DNA from: a virus
Strand: one strand, 5' to 3'
Virus record (IMG/VR): IMGVR_UViG_3300047554_000370
Span: 1 to 44,589 of that record
Length of the DNA stretch: 44,589 bases
The notes under the pieces are model-generated. The model ran no database searches. It was not told the DNA's origin and saw only the letters and a list, made by a program, of their open reading frames with translations. Below, in pieces: positions 1-8,135 of the stretch (positions are counted from its first letter, which is position 1; each line of letters begins with the position of its first letter). A program made the translations under genes and the position numbers.

Positions 1-127
1 GATATTACATCTACCAACGAGAAAGATCTGGCCAAAGCGTCGTATCGCCATCCGCTTAATTCATTACTCATTGGAAAGATCCTTGAGATTCGCGGCTTCC
101 GTAAACTCAGCTCAACATATCTGAGGA
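1..127. repeat. 127-bp terminal identity, left copy
   Basis: The first 127 bases are identical to the last 127 (44463-44589). Both copies lie inside the DNA polymerase reading frame, and joining them keeps that frame open. This shows a circular map, either a circular or circularly permuted molecule or a terminally redundant one. The length of 127 is also a common largest k-mer of short-read assemblers, so the duplication is most simply an assembly overlap and not a physical direct terminal repeat. Confidence 0.95.
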
Positions 128-1236
128 CAGATGATGATGCCAAGCAAACTGGAATCCATGCTGGAGAAGGTGGAGCTAAGGAATTTAACGGACGAATCCT
201 TTACGCTCTCAATCCTCATGGAACAGACACCGCAAGATTGGCAAGCCGTGAGCATCATTTCTGGACCGGGCTGCAAATCCAGAATGTTCCTAGAGGCATC
301 GAAGTTAAGCAGACAATATGTGCCGAGGATGGATTCTGGTTGGGTGAATGCGATCTGGAACAAGCTGAGTCTAGAGACACAGCACACATTGCGGGAGATA
401 CTGCCCTCATTCAAGCCGTATCAAGTTCCAGAGATTTCCACAGTGTTAATGCTTCGGCTTTTTTCGGCGTCCCTTATTCTGATATCTATTCAGACGAACA
501 CAAGAAAACTAAAAATAAGCCACTGCGAGACTTGGCAAAACGAGTCAATCACGGGGCTAACTATAACATGGGACCACAAGTCCTTGTAGATACGATGGGA
601 CTGGGGAATATCTGGGAAGCTAAACGATTGCTAGGATTGAGCTACAATGACCCACTTAAAATCGCAGAACATCTCCTCGCTTCTTTCCATCGCACGTACC
701 CTAAACTCCGCGGCCCGAAAACTCCGTTCACTGAAGGAACTTACTACGCTTGGGTCGCCGGAGAAATCATACGCCATCGACGCTTGGTTAGTAGAGCATT
801 TCATCATACTCGATTTAATCTTGACAACTATCGACCAGATACATACATATCAGAAGGAGACTGGACCCGATATTGTTTTGGAGCACCAGATAAAAACAAA
901 TCTGATCTCAATTCATACGTCGCTCATTGCCCACAATCGCTTAACGCAAGAACTTTGAATGAAGCTTTCATGAGGGTGTTCTATGAAGTCGCCTTACCTA
1001 ACCCTACTATATTTAGACTCCACGCACAGATACATGATTCGATCCTCTTTTCTTATCGAGAGGGCCATGACTATTTGACGGAGAAGGTCCAGCAATGTAT
1101 GGAGATTCCTGTCACAGTCCGCGATGTATCTGGAACAGACAGAACATTTACAGTGCCGGCCGCACTTAAACTTGGAAAGACAGATAAGGCCACTGGGGAA
1201 TTTAAGCGAGCTAAATACTGGAGTGAAACAGAATGA
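1..1236 (+). CDS. Family A DNA polymerase, C-terminal (polymerase) part
   Basis: This is the continuation of the polymerase gene that starts at 43332; joined across the overlap the protein is 788 residues. This part (residues 378-788) holds the palm and fingers of a Pol I-type replicative polymerase. Motif A reads CDLEQAESR with Asp at about residue 495. Motif B reads KRVNHGANYNMG, with Lys about 557, His about 561 and Tyr about 565. Motif C reads QIHDSILF with Asp about 723. Both metal-binding Asp residues are present. Two sites differ from E. coli Pol I: His stands where Phe762 would be, and motif C has HDS instead of HDE. The stop overlaps the next ATG (ATGA). It very probably replicates the phage genome. 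Confidence 0.93.
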   Translation, partial: DITSTNEKDLAKASYRHPLNSLLIGKILEIRGFRKLSSTYLRTDDDAKQTGIHAGEGGAKEFNGRILYALNPHGTDTARLASREHHFWTGLQIQNVPRGIEVKQTICAEDGFWLGECDLEQAESRDTAHIAGDTALIQAVSSSRDFHSVNASAFFGVPYSDIYSDEHKKTKNKPLRDLAKRVNHGANYNMGPQVLVDTMGLGNIWEAKRLLGLSYNDPLKIAEHLLASFHRTYPKLRGPKTPFTEGTYYAWVAGEIIRHRRLVSRAFHHTRFNLDNYRPDTYISEGDWTRYCFGAPDKNKSDLNSYVAHCPQSLNARTLNEAFMRVFYEVALPNPTIFRLHAQIHDSILFSYREGHDYLTEKVQQCMEIPVTVRDVSGTDRTFTVPAALKLGKTDKATGEFKRAKYWSETE

Positions 1237-1421
1237 TCGCCTCGGTAGATGAGTTCTGTGCACAGCTAGAGGCTGTATTCCAAGCAGCAGAATCGAACTC
1301 TTCACCTCGCTATATCTATGTGCATGCTAGGGCAGCAAAACTTCTTCGCAGATACAGACCTAAACCTAGTCGTACCGTTCGTACATTCAAACTTCGTTAT
1401 AAGAGAAAGAAACTGAAATGA
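1233..1421 (+). CDS. Small basic hypothetical protein
   Basis: A 62-residue protein whose start overlaps the polymerase stop by ATGA and whose stop overlaps the next start in the same way, so it is probably translationally coupled in the replication operon. The C-terminal 25 residues are very rich in Arg and Lys (RRYRPKPSRTVR, KRKKLK), which would suit nucleic acid binding, but I recognise no family and see no fold motif. Confidence 0.65.
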   Translation: MIASVDEFCAQLEAVFQAAESNSSPRYIYVHARAAKLLRRYRPKPSRTVRTFKLRYKRKKLK

Positions 1422-1756
1422 TCCACGCAGCTATCCACCGTACCCCTGATTCTCAGATCGGAGAAATCAAACTCTCTATTACTGCAGAATCTATTCCTCT
1501 CTTCAAATCTCTTGTTGACCGAGCATTGAACTGTTGGGACTCTGCACCAGTAGAACTCAAAGAGCTTGGCGATATGCTAACCCACGGAAGGATCACACAA
1601 GATCATAGGTATCAACCGATCAATACGAATCAGAATACGGACTATCGGAATGCTGAAGAGTATCTTCGCATTGATGCCTTCATTAAGAAAGAAGGTCTTG
1701 ATGCTTGGCTAGACCATATCCGTAACGGAACTACCTCGGAAGTAACCCGAGGATAA
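1418..1756 (+). CDS. Hypothetical protein, 112 aa
   Basis: Soluble protein of 112 residues without a recognised motif. Its ATG overlaps the preceding stop, and it ends 12 bp before the DUF3987-type ATPase gene. The predicted composition is mixed alpha/beta with no signal peptide or membrane segment. Its position between polymerase and helicase-like genes suggests a replication-associated role, but that is context only. Confidence 0.65.
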   Translation: MIHAAIHRTPDSQIGEIKLSITAESIPLFKSLVDRALNCWDSAPVELKELGDMLTHGRITQDHRYQPINTNQNTDYRNAEEYLRIDAFIKKEGLDAWLDHIRNGTTSEVTRG

Positions 1757-1768
1757 CCTGGAACTCCT

Positions 1769-3025
1769 ATGCTGGGGGAATCTAACTTTTTCGATCAGTA
1801 CCTAGCGTACACTTCAGGAATCGAGCCCCCGGCTGTGTTCCAAAGATGGTGTGCGATTGCAGGTATAGGCGCTTTGCTAGGCCGACAGTACTATTTCCAG
1901 CATGGCCACTTCACGATTTATCCTAATACTTATGCAATGCTCATTGGTTCTCCAGGTACACGTAAGTCCTCAGCAATCAAGCTAATGAGATCCATCCTGC
2001 TTCAATCTGGTTATACCACCATTGCAGCAGACAAGAGTACGAAAGAGAAATTCCTTTTAGACCTAGCAGGAGAAGATAATGGAATGTCCAGTGTCGATGA
2101 TATCTTGGATCAAAACCTTTTTGGAAATGGAGATGACAAGTCTGATTCCGAAATGTTTATCATGGCCGACGAGTTTAATGATTTCTTCGGTAATGGGAAT
2201 ATTGAGTTCGTATCTTTGCTTGGTACTCTTTGGGACTTTTCTGGTGTTTATCGAAACCGGATCAAGAATGGTAAGAGTGTTGACATCAATAATCCTACCG
2301 TTTCTATCCTTGGTGGTAATACTCCTACCGGCTTCAGTCTGGCTTTTCCAACTGATATCTTAGGACAAGGTTTCTTCTCTCGCATCCTACTAATCTACGG
2401 CGAACCAAATGGAAAACGAATTGCCTTCCCAACTAGGCCAACAGACGCAGCCACTGCCAATCTTATTGAGTCTCTTAGATCAATTAAATCCACAGTATTC
2501 GGACCAGCCCAGCTCACTCGAAGTGCAGAGAGACTCCTTGAAGAAATTTATACAAGCAACCCTACAGTTGATGATGTCAGATTTGCCTCATACTCTAACC
2601 GCAGATTTGTCCACCTCATCAAACTCTGCCTTATTGTTAGTGCAAGTAGAGCATCTTCAGAAATTGCAGACTGTGATGTTATCTATGCAAACACAATACT
2701 TACACACGCTGAGCAATTTATGCCGAGGGCTCTCGGAGAATTCGGAAAGGGAAAGAACTCAGACGTAACTCATAAGGTGCTTCAGGTTATTCTAGATGCC
2801 CCCGGTGTGGTAACTATGAAAGAAATCTGGAAGCATGTGCACGCAGATTTGGAAAAGATTTCTCAGCTCCAAGAAATTCTAATCAACCTACAGCAAGCAG
2901 ATAAGATTCAGACTGTCCCTCAGATGGGCGGCTTCCTCCCTAAAAGAAAGATAGTCGATGGAACTAATGAGCTTGCTGTTGACTTCTCACTTCTTACTCC
3001 TGAAGAAAGGAACATGAAAAAATGA
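1769..3025 (+). CDS. DUF3987-like P-loop ATPase (putative replicative helicase)
   Basis: A 418-residue ATPase. The Walker A motif GSPGTRKS is at residues 60-67. A Walker B-like strand, MFIMADEF, ends with Asp134-Glu135. A later segment, NPTVSILGGNTPTGF, resembles the sensor region of DUF3987/primase-helicase-associated proteins in phages and mobile elements. The C-terminal 90 residues look like a winged-helix domain (VTMKEIWKHV...). I infer that it unwinds or loads on DNA for replication next to the DNA polymerase. No separate DnaB-type helicase or TOPRIM primase is visible in the genome, so it may be the main replicative motor. The ribosome binding site before this ATG is weak. Its stop overlaps the MazG-like gene by ATGA. 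Confidence 0.75.
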   Translation: MLGESNFFDQYLAYTSGIEPPAVFQRWCAIAGIGALLGRQYYFQHGHFTIYPNTYAMLIGSPGTRKSSAIKLMRSILLQSGYTTIAADKSTKEKFLLDLAGEDNGMSSVDDILDQNLFGNGDDKSDSEMFIMADEFNDFFGNGNIEFVSLLGTLWDFSGVYRNRIKNGKSVDINNPTVSILGGNTPTGFSLAFPTDILGQGFFSRILLIYGEPNGKRIAFPTRPTDAATANLIESLRSIKSTVFGPAQLTRSAERLLEEIYTSNPTVDDVRFASYSNRRFVHLIKLCLIVSASRASSEIADCDVIYANTILTHAEQFMPRALGEFGKGKNSDVTHKVLQVILDAPGVVTMKEIWKHVHADLEKISQLQEILINLQQADKIQTVPQMGGFLPKRKIVDGTNELAVDFSLLTPEERNMKK

Positions 3026-3612
3026 ATGCATCCCCAGGTACCTACGCTGATTTTGTGTCAGTCACTATTGCTTCCCCTGAAGCTCCTCCAGTTCAAGAGA
3101 CTATTCGATACGATCAATTTGTTCGTTGGCTATTTAAAGCTGATACTGAGCCAATGATGGCATTGCACTCAGTTCTTGGTTTGAGTGGAGAGCTTGGTGA
3201 ATTGATAGAAGCTGATCAGAGTTTTGATGAGAGAGGTGTGATCGAAGACGCAGGTGACTTTGAATTCTATCTGCAAGCTGTGCGGAATCACTATGGAATT
3301 GTTAGGTCATCTGTTCAGGATTTTGGGCAAGTTCTAATGCCCTCAGAGCATCCTGAAGTTCGACTCACCATTGCAGTAGGAGAACTTGTTGATGTTGTGA
3401 AGCGAGAATATATCTACGGTAAGCCTCGTGATATGGAAGCACTGCGTATAGCGATTACGAAAACTGAAAATGCAATGCGAGCTTACTACCCAATTCCTCG
3501 AATCTCTATCCTTCAAGCAAATGCAAACAAACTCTCTAAGAGTTATTCTGCGCTCCGCTACTCAGATGCAGATGCAATTGCAAGGGCAGACAAGAATGCA
3601 CCTGGGACCTAA
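3022..3612 (+). CDS. MazG-like NTP pyrophosphohydrolase
   Basis: A 196-residue all-alpha protein. LGLSGELGELIEADQ (near residue 50) carries the ExxE motif and EDAGDFEFYL the ExxD motif that bind Mg-nucleotide in MazG and dUTPase-2 folds. The C-terminal NANKLSKSY...DADAIARAD matches the closing signature of phage MazG-like proteins. The family hydrolyses nucleoside triphosphates to monophosphates; in phages it may act on dNTP pools or on alarmones. Between motif and tail there is an extra block of about 60 residues with a second GELVDVVKREY segment, which looks like a partial internal duplication. A good ribosome binding site (AAAGGAA) precedes the start. Confidence 0.8.
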   Translation: MNASPGTYADFVSVTIASPEAPPVQETIRYDQFVRWLFKADTEPMMALHSVLGLSGELGELIEADQSFDERGVIEDAGDFEFYLQAVRNHYGIVRSSVQDFGQVLMPSEHPEVRLTIAVGELVDVVKREYIYGKPRDMEALRIAITKTENAMRAYYPIPRISILQANANKLSKSYSALRYSDADAIARADKNAPGT

Positions 3613-3955
3613 AACTAAGCCCATAGCAGAAATAGCAGTGCAGAAACATTTGCTAGGTCTGCTATGTAAGTTCCACTATTCCAAGCGCCAACTGGTAGAA
3701 CTAACTGGCGTGAGGATGACAACGATATGTAGGTGGATTGAGACATATCATCGAGGTCCCAATAACCTAGTGTATATTGCAAAGTGGGAACGATCTAAAA
3801 CTGTTGGACCTTACACTGCATTCTTTGCTTTCGGTTACTGTCTAGAGGATGCACCTAAACCGTTGCCTCTGACTAAGAAAGAGAAGAATCTAAAAGCCCG
3901 ACGCCCCCGTCGAATTGAACGAACAGAGAAAGGACTTATCCATGTCGCTTGTTAA
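3596..3955 (+). CDS. Helix-turn-helix protein
   Basis: A 119-residue basic protein. I chose the ATG at 3596 because AAGGG lies just upstream; a longer start at 3470 would lie wholly inside the MazG-like gene. Residues 28-52 (HYSKRQLVELTG then TTICRWIETY) read as a helix-turn-helix of the kind found in small phage regulators. The C-terminus is Lys/Arg-rich (KKEKNLKARRPRR). It probably binds DNA or RNA and could regulate the operator-like dyads in the early arm, although nothing ties it to a site. Its 3' end overlaps the exonuclease gene by 14 bp. Confidence 0.7.
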   Translation: MHLGPKTKPIAEIAVQKHLLGLLCKFHYSKRQLVELTGVRMTTICRWIETYHRGPNNLVYIAKWERSKTVGPYTAFFAFGYCLEDAPKPLPLTKKEKNLKARRPRRIERTEKGLIHVAC

Positions 3956-4490
3956 TCTCCCCGGAGAATCTGTGCACGTGATGGTAGATATTGAGACTCT
4001 TGATACAGAAGAGACCGCAGTAATTCTATCCATCGGCGCTTGCTTGGTTCCTAGAACTACTTGTCAGTTCTATGTAGAATGCGAACAGGGCCTAGGCCAG
4101 TTGAATAGAACAATTTCTCAGAGTACCCTTGATTGGTGGAATACTCAGCCTGTTGGATTGAAACCTAATGGTCATGATCTTCTGATTGATTCACTAACTT
4201 GGTTCAGTCACTGGCTTACACAACTTCCAGGTAAGCCTATCATCTGGGCAAAGGGAATTGATTTCGAGACCAAGATTCTGGCTAACGCGTACAAGATGTA
4301 TGGACTTCCAGTACCTTGGAAATACAATGATGTACGAGATTTCAGGACACTGAAAAAGGTATTCATCTCTGTACTAGGAGATTCTATTCCTGAAAACGCT
4401 CAACCACACAATGCACTAGCTGACGCAAAACATCAAGCTGATGTATTGGAAATGATTATCCGAAACTCCCCAAGTCTGATCCTATCATGA
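3942..4490 (+). CDS. DEDDh 3'-5' exonuclease (DexA/DnaQ-like)
   Basis: A 182-residue nuclease of the DnaQ superfamily. MVDIETL gives the first metal ligands Asp16 and Glu18. The motif TLDWWNTQ is typical of the DexA / Rv2179c-like subgroup. GIDFE supplies Asp107, and PHNALADAKHQAD supplies His156 and Asp161 of motif III, so all DEDDh residues are visible. Such enzymes degrade single-stranded DNA or RNA from the 3' end. The start at 3942 has GAAAGGA 8 bp upstream. The polymerase in this phage has its own proofreading domain, so this enzyme probably serves host nucleic acid breakdown or RNA turnover. Confidence 0.85.
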   Translation: MSLVNLPGESVHVMVDIETLDTEETAVILSIGACLVPRTTCQFYVECEQGLGQLNRTISQSTLDWWNTQPVGLKPNGHDLLIDSLTWFSHWLTQLPGKPIIWAKGIDFETKILANAYKMYGLPVPWKYNDVRDFRTLKKVFISVLGDSIPENAQPHNALADAKHQADVLEMIIRNSPSLILS

Positions 4491-4756
4491 GCGAACATAC
4501 ACGTAAACTAGCCCTTGAGATGTTCCCCAATCAGATCATTGATCTGCATACCGAGGTTCGTAAACATCCAAGGCTAATGCAAATCCTTCACGACCAGGAC
4601 AATAAGGATGTCTACATTCAACTTCTCGAAATTGCTACATACTGTGATATCCTTGCTGTTGGAGATTTCACAAGAGATCAGATTCTTGATCTGTGTGTGC
4701 AGATGACTAGGAAGCTTTATTCGATGCGAAGCAGTATCATCATCCCAATGGCTTGA
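4487..4756 (+). CDS. Hypothetical protein, last gene of the rightward arm
   Basis: An 89-residue, mostly helical soluble protein. Its start overlaps the exonuclease stop by ATGA. It is the final gene before the convergent terminator at 4785. I recognise no family or catalytic motif. Confidence 0.65.
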   Translation: MSEHTRKLALEMFPNQIIDLHTEVRKHPRLMQILHDQDNKDVYIQLLEIATYCDILAVGDFTRDQILDLCVQMTRKLYSMRSSIIIPMA

Positions 4757-4784
4757 TCGCTACGAAATCTATGGACAAAAGAAT

Positions 4785-4808
4785 GCCCCCGTAATTGGGG
4801 GCTTTTTT
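4785..4808 (+). terminator. Convergent intrinsic terminator
   Basis: A perfect 6-bp stem, GCCCCC / GGGGGC (4785-4790 with 4797-4802), with a 6-nt loop and then six T residues (4803-4808). It ends the rightward transcript. Read leftward, the same stem is followed by ATTCTTTTG, so it may also stop the structural operon, whose last stop codon abuts the T-run. It sits in the 50 bp between the two convergent arms. Confidence 0.9.
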
Positions 4809-4992
4809 ACGCCTGTTGATTTGGCGCCATATATTCAAAGTAGAGCTTCTTAGCTTCCTGGCTCTTCTTGAATATCTGAGCTTCAGAGATGTAGAGAGGA
4901 AACCTTGGAGCCCAAGCTACCCAGCGATTAGAAGTTAGCTTCTTCATCTGGTCCTCTACTTCTCTAACCTTTGGAGTGTCTAGGTTAATCAC
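4807..4992 (-). CDS. Hypothetical protein, last gene of the leftward arm
   Basis: A 61-residue protein starting with GTG, overlapped with the upstream stop by GTGA, so probably coupled to it. It is hydrophilic, with Trp- and Lys-rich stretches and no recognised motif. It ends in the loop-proximal T-run of the convergent terminator. Confidence 0.55.
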   Translation of the reverse strand: MINLDTPKVREVEDQMKKLTSNRWVAWAPRFPLYISEAQIFKKSQEAKKLYFEYMAPNQQA

Positions 4993-5276
4993 ACTCTCTT
5001 CACTCCAAGCAGATCATAGAGCTTCAAGTATTCTTGAGTCAGATCTTTTGCCCAAATGACTGCATCATCTGAAGTTGCTGCTAGTTTGCCAATCAGCACA
5101 CTCTTCAGAATTTCAAGGAAGATACCACCTTCTGTACTCGGAGCGCCAGCTTCTGCGGCTGCCATCTTTTCCATGGCCTCAGCTTGACGCTGACCAATAG
5201 CTACAGATTTAGTTCTCCACTCTAGCAGACTAGGATCAGTCGGGGGAACTCCAGGATTGGTAGGATCAAGGGCCAT
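4989..5276 (-). CDS. Hypothetical protein, 95 aa
   Basis: A 95-residue protein with a Pro-rich N-terminus (LDPTNPGVPPTDP) and a helical remainder. The ribosome binding site TTGGAG precedes the ATG. It lies after the LamG-like virion protein, so it may be a minor virion or accessory protein; no family is recognised. Confidence 0.6.
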   Translation of the reverse strand: MALDPTNPGVPPTDPSLLEWRTKSVAIGQRQAEAMEKMAAAEAGAPSTEGGIFLEILKSVLIGKLAATSDDAVIWAKDLTQEYLKLYDLLGVKRV

Positions 5277-5300
5277 GTTAACTCCAATGTGTAAATAGAT

Positions 5301-6665
5301 CTAAGAAACTCTAGTAGCCCTATCTAGGCCAATAGAGATACGATTCAGAGTGACTGCGGTAACTGAGCCTGCAGGAATAAAGATGATACTTGCAGAACCA
5401 GAGAATACAATCTGCCCTGAGGGAACAGTGACACGAGTGCGAACTAGAGGAACTGTACCAGTGAATGTGATATTACCTGCTGGCACCATCACACGAGTAC
5501 GAAAAAGCGGTACGGTTCCTGAAAAAGAAAGACCTCCAGATGGAATCTGTACTCTTGTACGCAGAAGAGGAACAGCTCCTGAAAGAGTAAACCCTCCGCT
5601 AGGTGTAATAGTGTAGATTGTTCCACCAGTTGCAGGAACAAAAGTGATGGGCGCCGTACCACTAAAAGTTATCTGTCCGCTAGGAACTTGAGCGCGAGTG
5701 CGAAGAAGAGAGACTCCGCCCGAGAAAACAATTCCACCGCTAGGAACTTGTACATGAGTACGTCTCAGAGAGGCTGAACCGGAAAATGCTATAGACCCAG
5801 AAACAGGTTGAACATGAGTACGAAGAAGTGATGCAGCTCCAGAGAATGCAATTCCCCCAGAAGGAGTGATGGTATAGATTGTACCACCACCACCTGCAGG
5901 AGTCCAGATTCTCTCTCTTGGCGCAGAGTAGATATGCCAAGGATTATCAGCAAGATCCTTTATCTCTTTTGCAGAAAGCCTGCGATTCCAAACTGCGCCA
6001 TAATAGTAAGTGGCACCGACGCCAACAATACCAAAAGGATTAGCTGCACCCCCCAGAGATATTTGAGTGAAAGAGGCATCATAAATTAGTGATGTTCCTC
6101 CGACAGCTACTGTACCGAGCGAAACTCCATTATTGTAGAGTTCCATAGTTGAACCATCGCAGGTCATTACAACCACGTTCAACTGATTCAGTAGAAGTTT
6201 TCCCGAGGCTGAACCTATAGCTCTAGTTGAGCCATCCCAAATAATGGCTTGAAGTGTTCCATCAGAAAATCGAGATTGAAGATTCCAGCCAGTTCCTGTG
6301 CCAATACCTGCTGCAAAGATATTATCCGCAGAACTATATACGTATGGATTAAATACTGCTACGACAGTAAAGATGGGACTGGTGAATCGAAAACTATCTG
6401 GGCCGATAGTAGGCTGCCCATTGGAAATTCGATCCCAGCTTACGCCTGTAGTCCCAGAAGTTGCAGACCCAATACCTCTACCATCTTTAGCATTCAGCTC
6501 AGTTTGGGAAAACTGCCAAGCTTGGATACCGGAAACTAGATCGCCTTTTAACCCAGGTCCAGCATTCGCCAGCGCAGTTAGGCCTCGTGTTATCGAAGCC
6601 TGCCTGTTAATTAACGGAACTAGAGGTTGTCTAGTTTGAAGCCGAGAGCTATAGAAGAATCCCAT
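5301..6665 (-). CDS. LamG-like virion protein with tandem beta repeats
   Basis: A 454-residue putative surface or tail protein. Residues about 85-255 resemble a concanavalin A/LamG-like lectin domain, including MELYNNGVSLGTV and the closing KDLADNPWHIYSAP, a phrase typical of phage LamG proteins. Residues 262-436 form two modules of 87 residues, each starting TIYTITPSGG and each made of four units of about 20 residues (consensus near VPSGxIxFSGxxxLxRTRVQ). LamG domains commonly bind glycans, so a role in host recognition or capsid/tail decoration is likely. GGAG lies 5 bp before the ATG. Confidence 0.7.
   Translation of the reverse strand: MGFFYSSRLQTRQPLVPLINRQASITRGLTALANAGPGLKGDLVSGIQAWQFSQTELNAKDGRGIGSATSGTTGVSWDRISNGQPTIGPDSFRFTSPIFTVVAVFNPYVYSSADNIFAAGIGTGTGWNLQSRFSDGTLQAIIWDGSTRAIGSASGKLLLNQLNVVVMTCDGSTMELYNNGVSLGTVAVGGTSLIYDASFTQISLGGAANPFGIVGVGATYYYGAVWNRRLSAKEIKDLADNPWHIYSAPRERIWTPAGGGGTIYTITPSGGIAFSGAASLLRTHVQPVSGSIAFSGSASLRRTHVQVPSGGIVFSGGVSLLRTRAQVPSGQITFSGTAPITFVPATGGTIYTITPSGGFTLSGAVPLLRTRVQIPSGGLSFSGTVPLFRTRVMVPAGNITFTGTVPLVRTRVTVPSGQIVFSGSASIIFIPAGSVTAVTLNRISIGLDRATRVS
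5358..5882 (-). repeat. Two 87-residue coding repeat modules (8 subunits)
   Basis: Within the LamG-like gene, module 1 spans 5882-5622 and module 2 spans 5621-5358, directly abutting with a 261-bp period. Each module starts TIYTITPSGG, continues with RTHVQ/RTRV-type units of 20 residues, and closes with an F(V/I)PA segment. The copies have diverged at both protein and DNA level, so the duplication is not recent or is under diversifying selection. Confidence 0.85.
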
Positions 6666-6677
6666 TATAGCTCCAGA

Positions 6678-7154
6678 TTAGGAGTAATAGCCTTCTCGCC
6701 AAGTTGCACCGACAGTTGCACCAAGTGCAGTGCCTGCATCATTATAGAGAACAATACCCCACTTCACAGGAACGCAGCCAAAGATAGAAACCAGTTCGAA
6801 AGTTTCTCGCACAGTTACCGCTACTGCGCCCTGATTCAGTTGCAATGTGCCGATGCGAATTAGATTCGTAGGATTACCAATTGCAGTAAGTGCCTTATCG
6901 GTACCATCCACGTTATCAGTGGTGCCTGAGTTACCTAGATAGTTCGTTCCATCCTCTGACCAATACCCATACACAATGATCTGCTTATTCCCGGACGGAG
7001 CGGTAGCAGTTGTGAGTGCAGATACGGTCAGAAGAATAGAATCAGTGTTATTCGTAGTTCCGGAAGTTACTGCTGCGGACGAACGATTAGCTCCCGAAGC
7101 CAGAGAGGCAGCAGTAATAGTTAGCGAAGCAGAGCTAGTAAACTGCTTGGCCAT
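6678..7154 (-). CDS. Putative virion structural protein
   Basis: A 158-residue Ser/Thr/Ala/Gly-rich protein of predicted beta structure, with AGGAG before the start. The composition and its place in the run of small structural genes suggest a minor capsid, tail or decoration protein. It contains the phrase VYGYWSEDGTNYLG but no motif I can link to a named family. Confidence 0.6.
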   Translation of the reverse strand: MAKQFTSSASLTITAASLASGANRSSAAVTSGTTNNTDSILLTVSALTTATAPSGNKQIIVYGYWSEDGTNYLGNSGTTDNVDGTDKALTAIGNPTNLIRIGTLQLNQGAVAVTVRETFELVSIFGCVPVKWGIVLYNDAGTALGATVGATWREGYYS

Positions 7155-7157
7155 ATC

Positions 7158-7715
7158 TTAACTCCTCAATGCATTGAGAATGTCATCGTTAGAAACAGTG
7201 CCTTCAAACGCGCCGAGACTCCCAGGAACTCCAGTGCTGCCAGTTCCGGTAGTCCAAATCTTTTCTGCACGAGTGCAAGGACGAGAGATAATATCTTTCA
7301 CTTTCCCTGTACCTGCCCAACCTGCATCCAGAAGTGCACCACCTACACCAGAAGGAACATTGGTCAAAGCATCTTGAAGAGTCTGGCGAATGTTGAGTTG
7401 GCCAACAGGAAGTGATCCATCTTTTTGCAAGTACATCTGCAAATTGATTTGTTTAGCTTGGCACACCAATGCACGATTTGTGAACATGGCAGTACCGTCA
7501 GGAGAATCTAGCGGAGTCAGATTCGCACCAACAACTCCATTAAGAATCTCAGACGTAGTTGCTGACGACCTCCAAACAGTAAACATTGGAGATTGTTCTT
7601 GGTTATACCAAAGAGCCATCTGACCGGATTCACCTGCATTACGAAGTGCAACAAAAGTAGGATCGGTCTCAGCCAGAATAGCTTGCTTGAATGCAGGATA
7701 GAGAGAAGCTTGCAT
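7158..7715 (-). CDS. Conserved phage protein of unknown function
   Basis: A 185-residue protein. The opening (FKQAILAETDPTFVALRNAG) and later phrases (QTLQDALTNVPSGVGG, then RAEKIW) look like a protein I recall in many tailed-phage structural clusters, where it has no assigned function. It lies between two beta-rich small virion proteins. AAAGGA precedes the start. Confidence 0.65.
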   Translation of the reverse strand: MQASLYPAFKQAILAETDPTFVALRNAGESGQMALWYNQEQSPMFTVWRSSATTSEILNGVVGANLTPLDSPDGTAMFTNRALVCQAKQINLQMYLQKDGSLPVGQLNIRQTLQDALTNVPSGVGGALLDAGWAGTGKVKDIISRPCTRAEKIWTTGTGSTGVPGSLGAFEGTVSNDDILNALRS

Positions 7716-7724
7716 GATAGTCCT

Positions 7725-8123
7725 TTAAGAAGCAGAGATGGCAGGAGTAATCTTCACTGCATCGCCAGAGTTAGCAATTGCGAAAGGCGCAGAAGCATCA
7801 CGCTCAGACCAAAGCAGTTTAGCAGAAGTAGTGGACTTTATGAAATATCCATACACACTCTGAGAAGCTGCACCGGAGCAAGTAAAGGTTTGCTGAGAAC
7901 CATAAGAGATAGAACCACCTAATGCATTATTCCAGGATGCGCCAGTAATTGTGATTGCAGCATATCCAGTAAAGTTAGATTCTGTATATGTGGCTACAGT
8001 ATCTGTATCTGCTGGAGTAGTATTCGATTGGAAGAGACACAGAATAGGAGCTGTGGCTGCTGTCTTGCCAACAAAGGCTTCGAGCGCATAGTTCTCCCCT
8101 TCGTCTGGGACATTCAATGCCAT
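7725..8123 (-). CDS. Putative minor virion protein
   Basis: A 132-residue beta-rich protein. The pattern PILCLFQSNTTPADTD... then FTGYAAITITG resembles small phage proteins found with tail or head genes. No catalytic motif or signal peptide. A ribosome binding site (AAAGGAAA) is present. The function is inferred from neighbours only. Confidence 0.6.
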   Translation of the reverse strand: MALNVPDEGENYALEAFVGKTAATAPILCLFQSNTTPADTDTVATYTESNFTGYAAITITGASWNNALGGSISYGSQQTFTCSGAASQSVYGYFIKSTTSAKLLWSERDASAPFAIANSGDAVKITPAISAS

Positions 8124-8135
8124 GATCTATTTCCT

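Noticed and set aside
3470-3595. Extended N-terminus for the HTH protein.
   Set aside because: This part lies fully inside the MazG-like gene and has no ribosome binding site; ATG 3596 has one.
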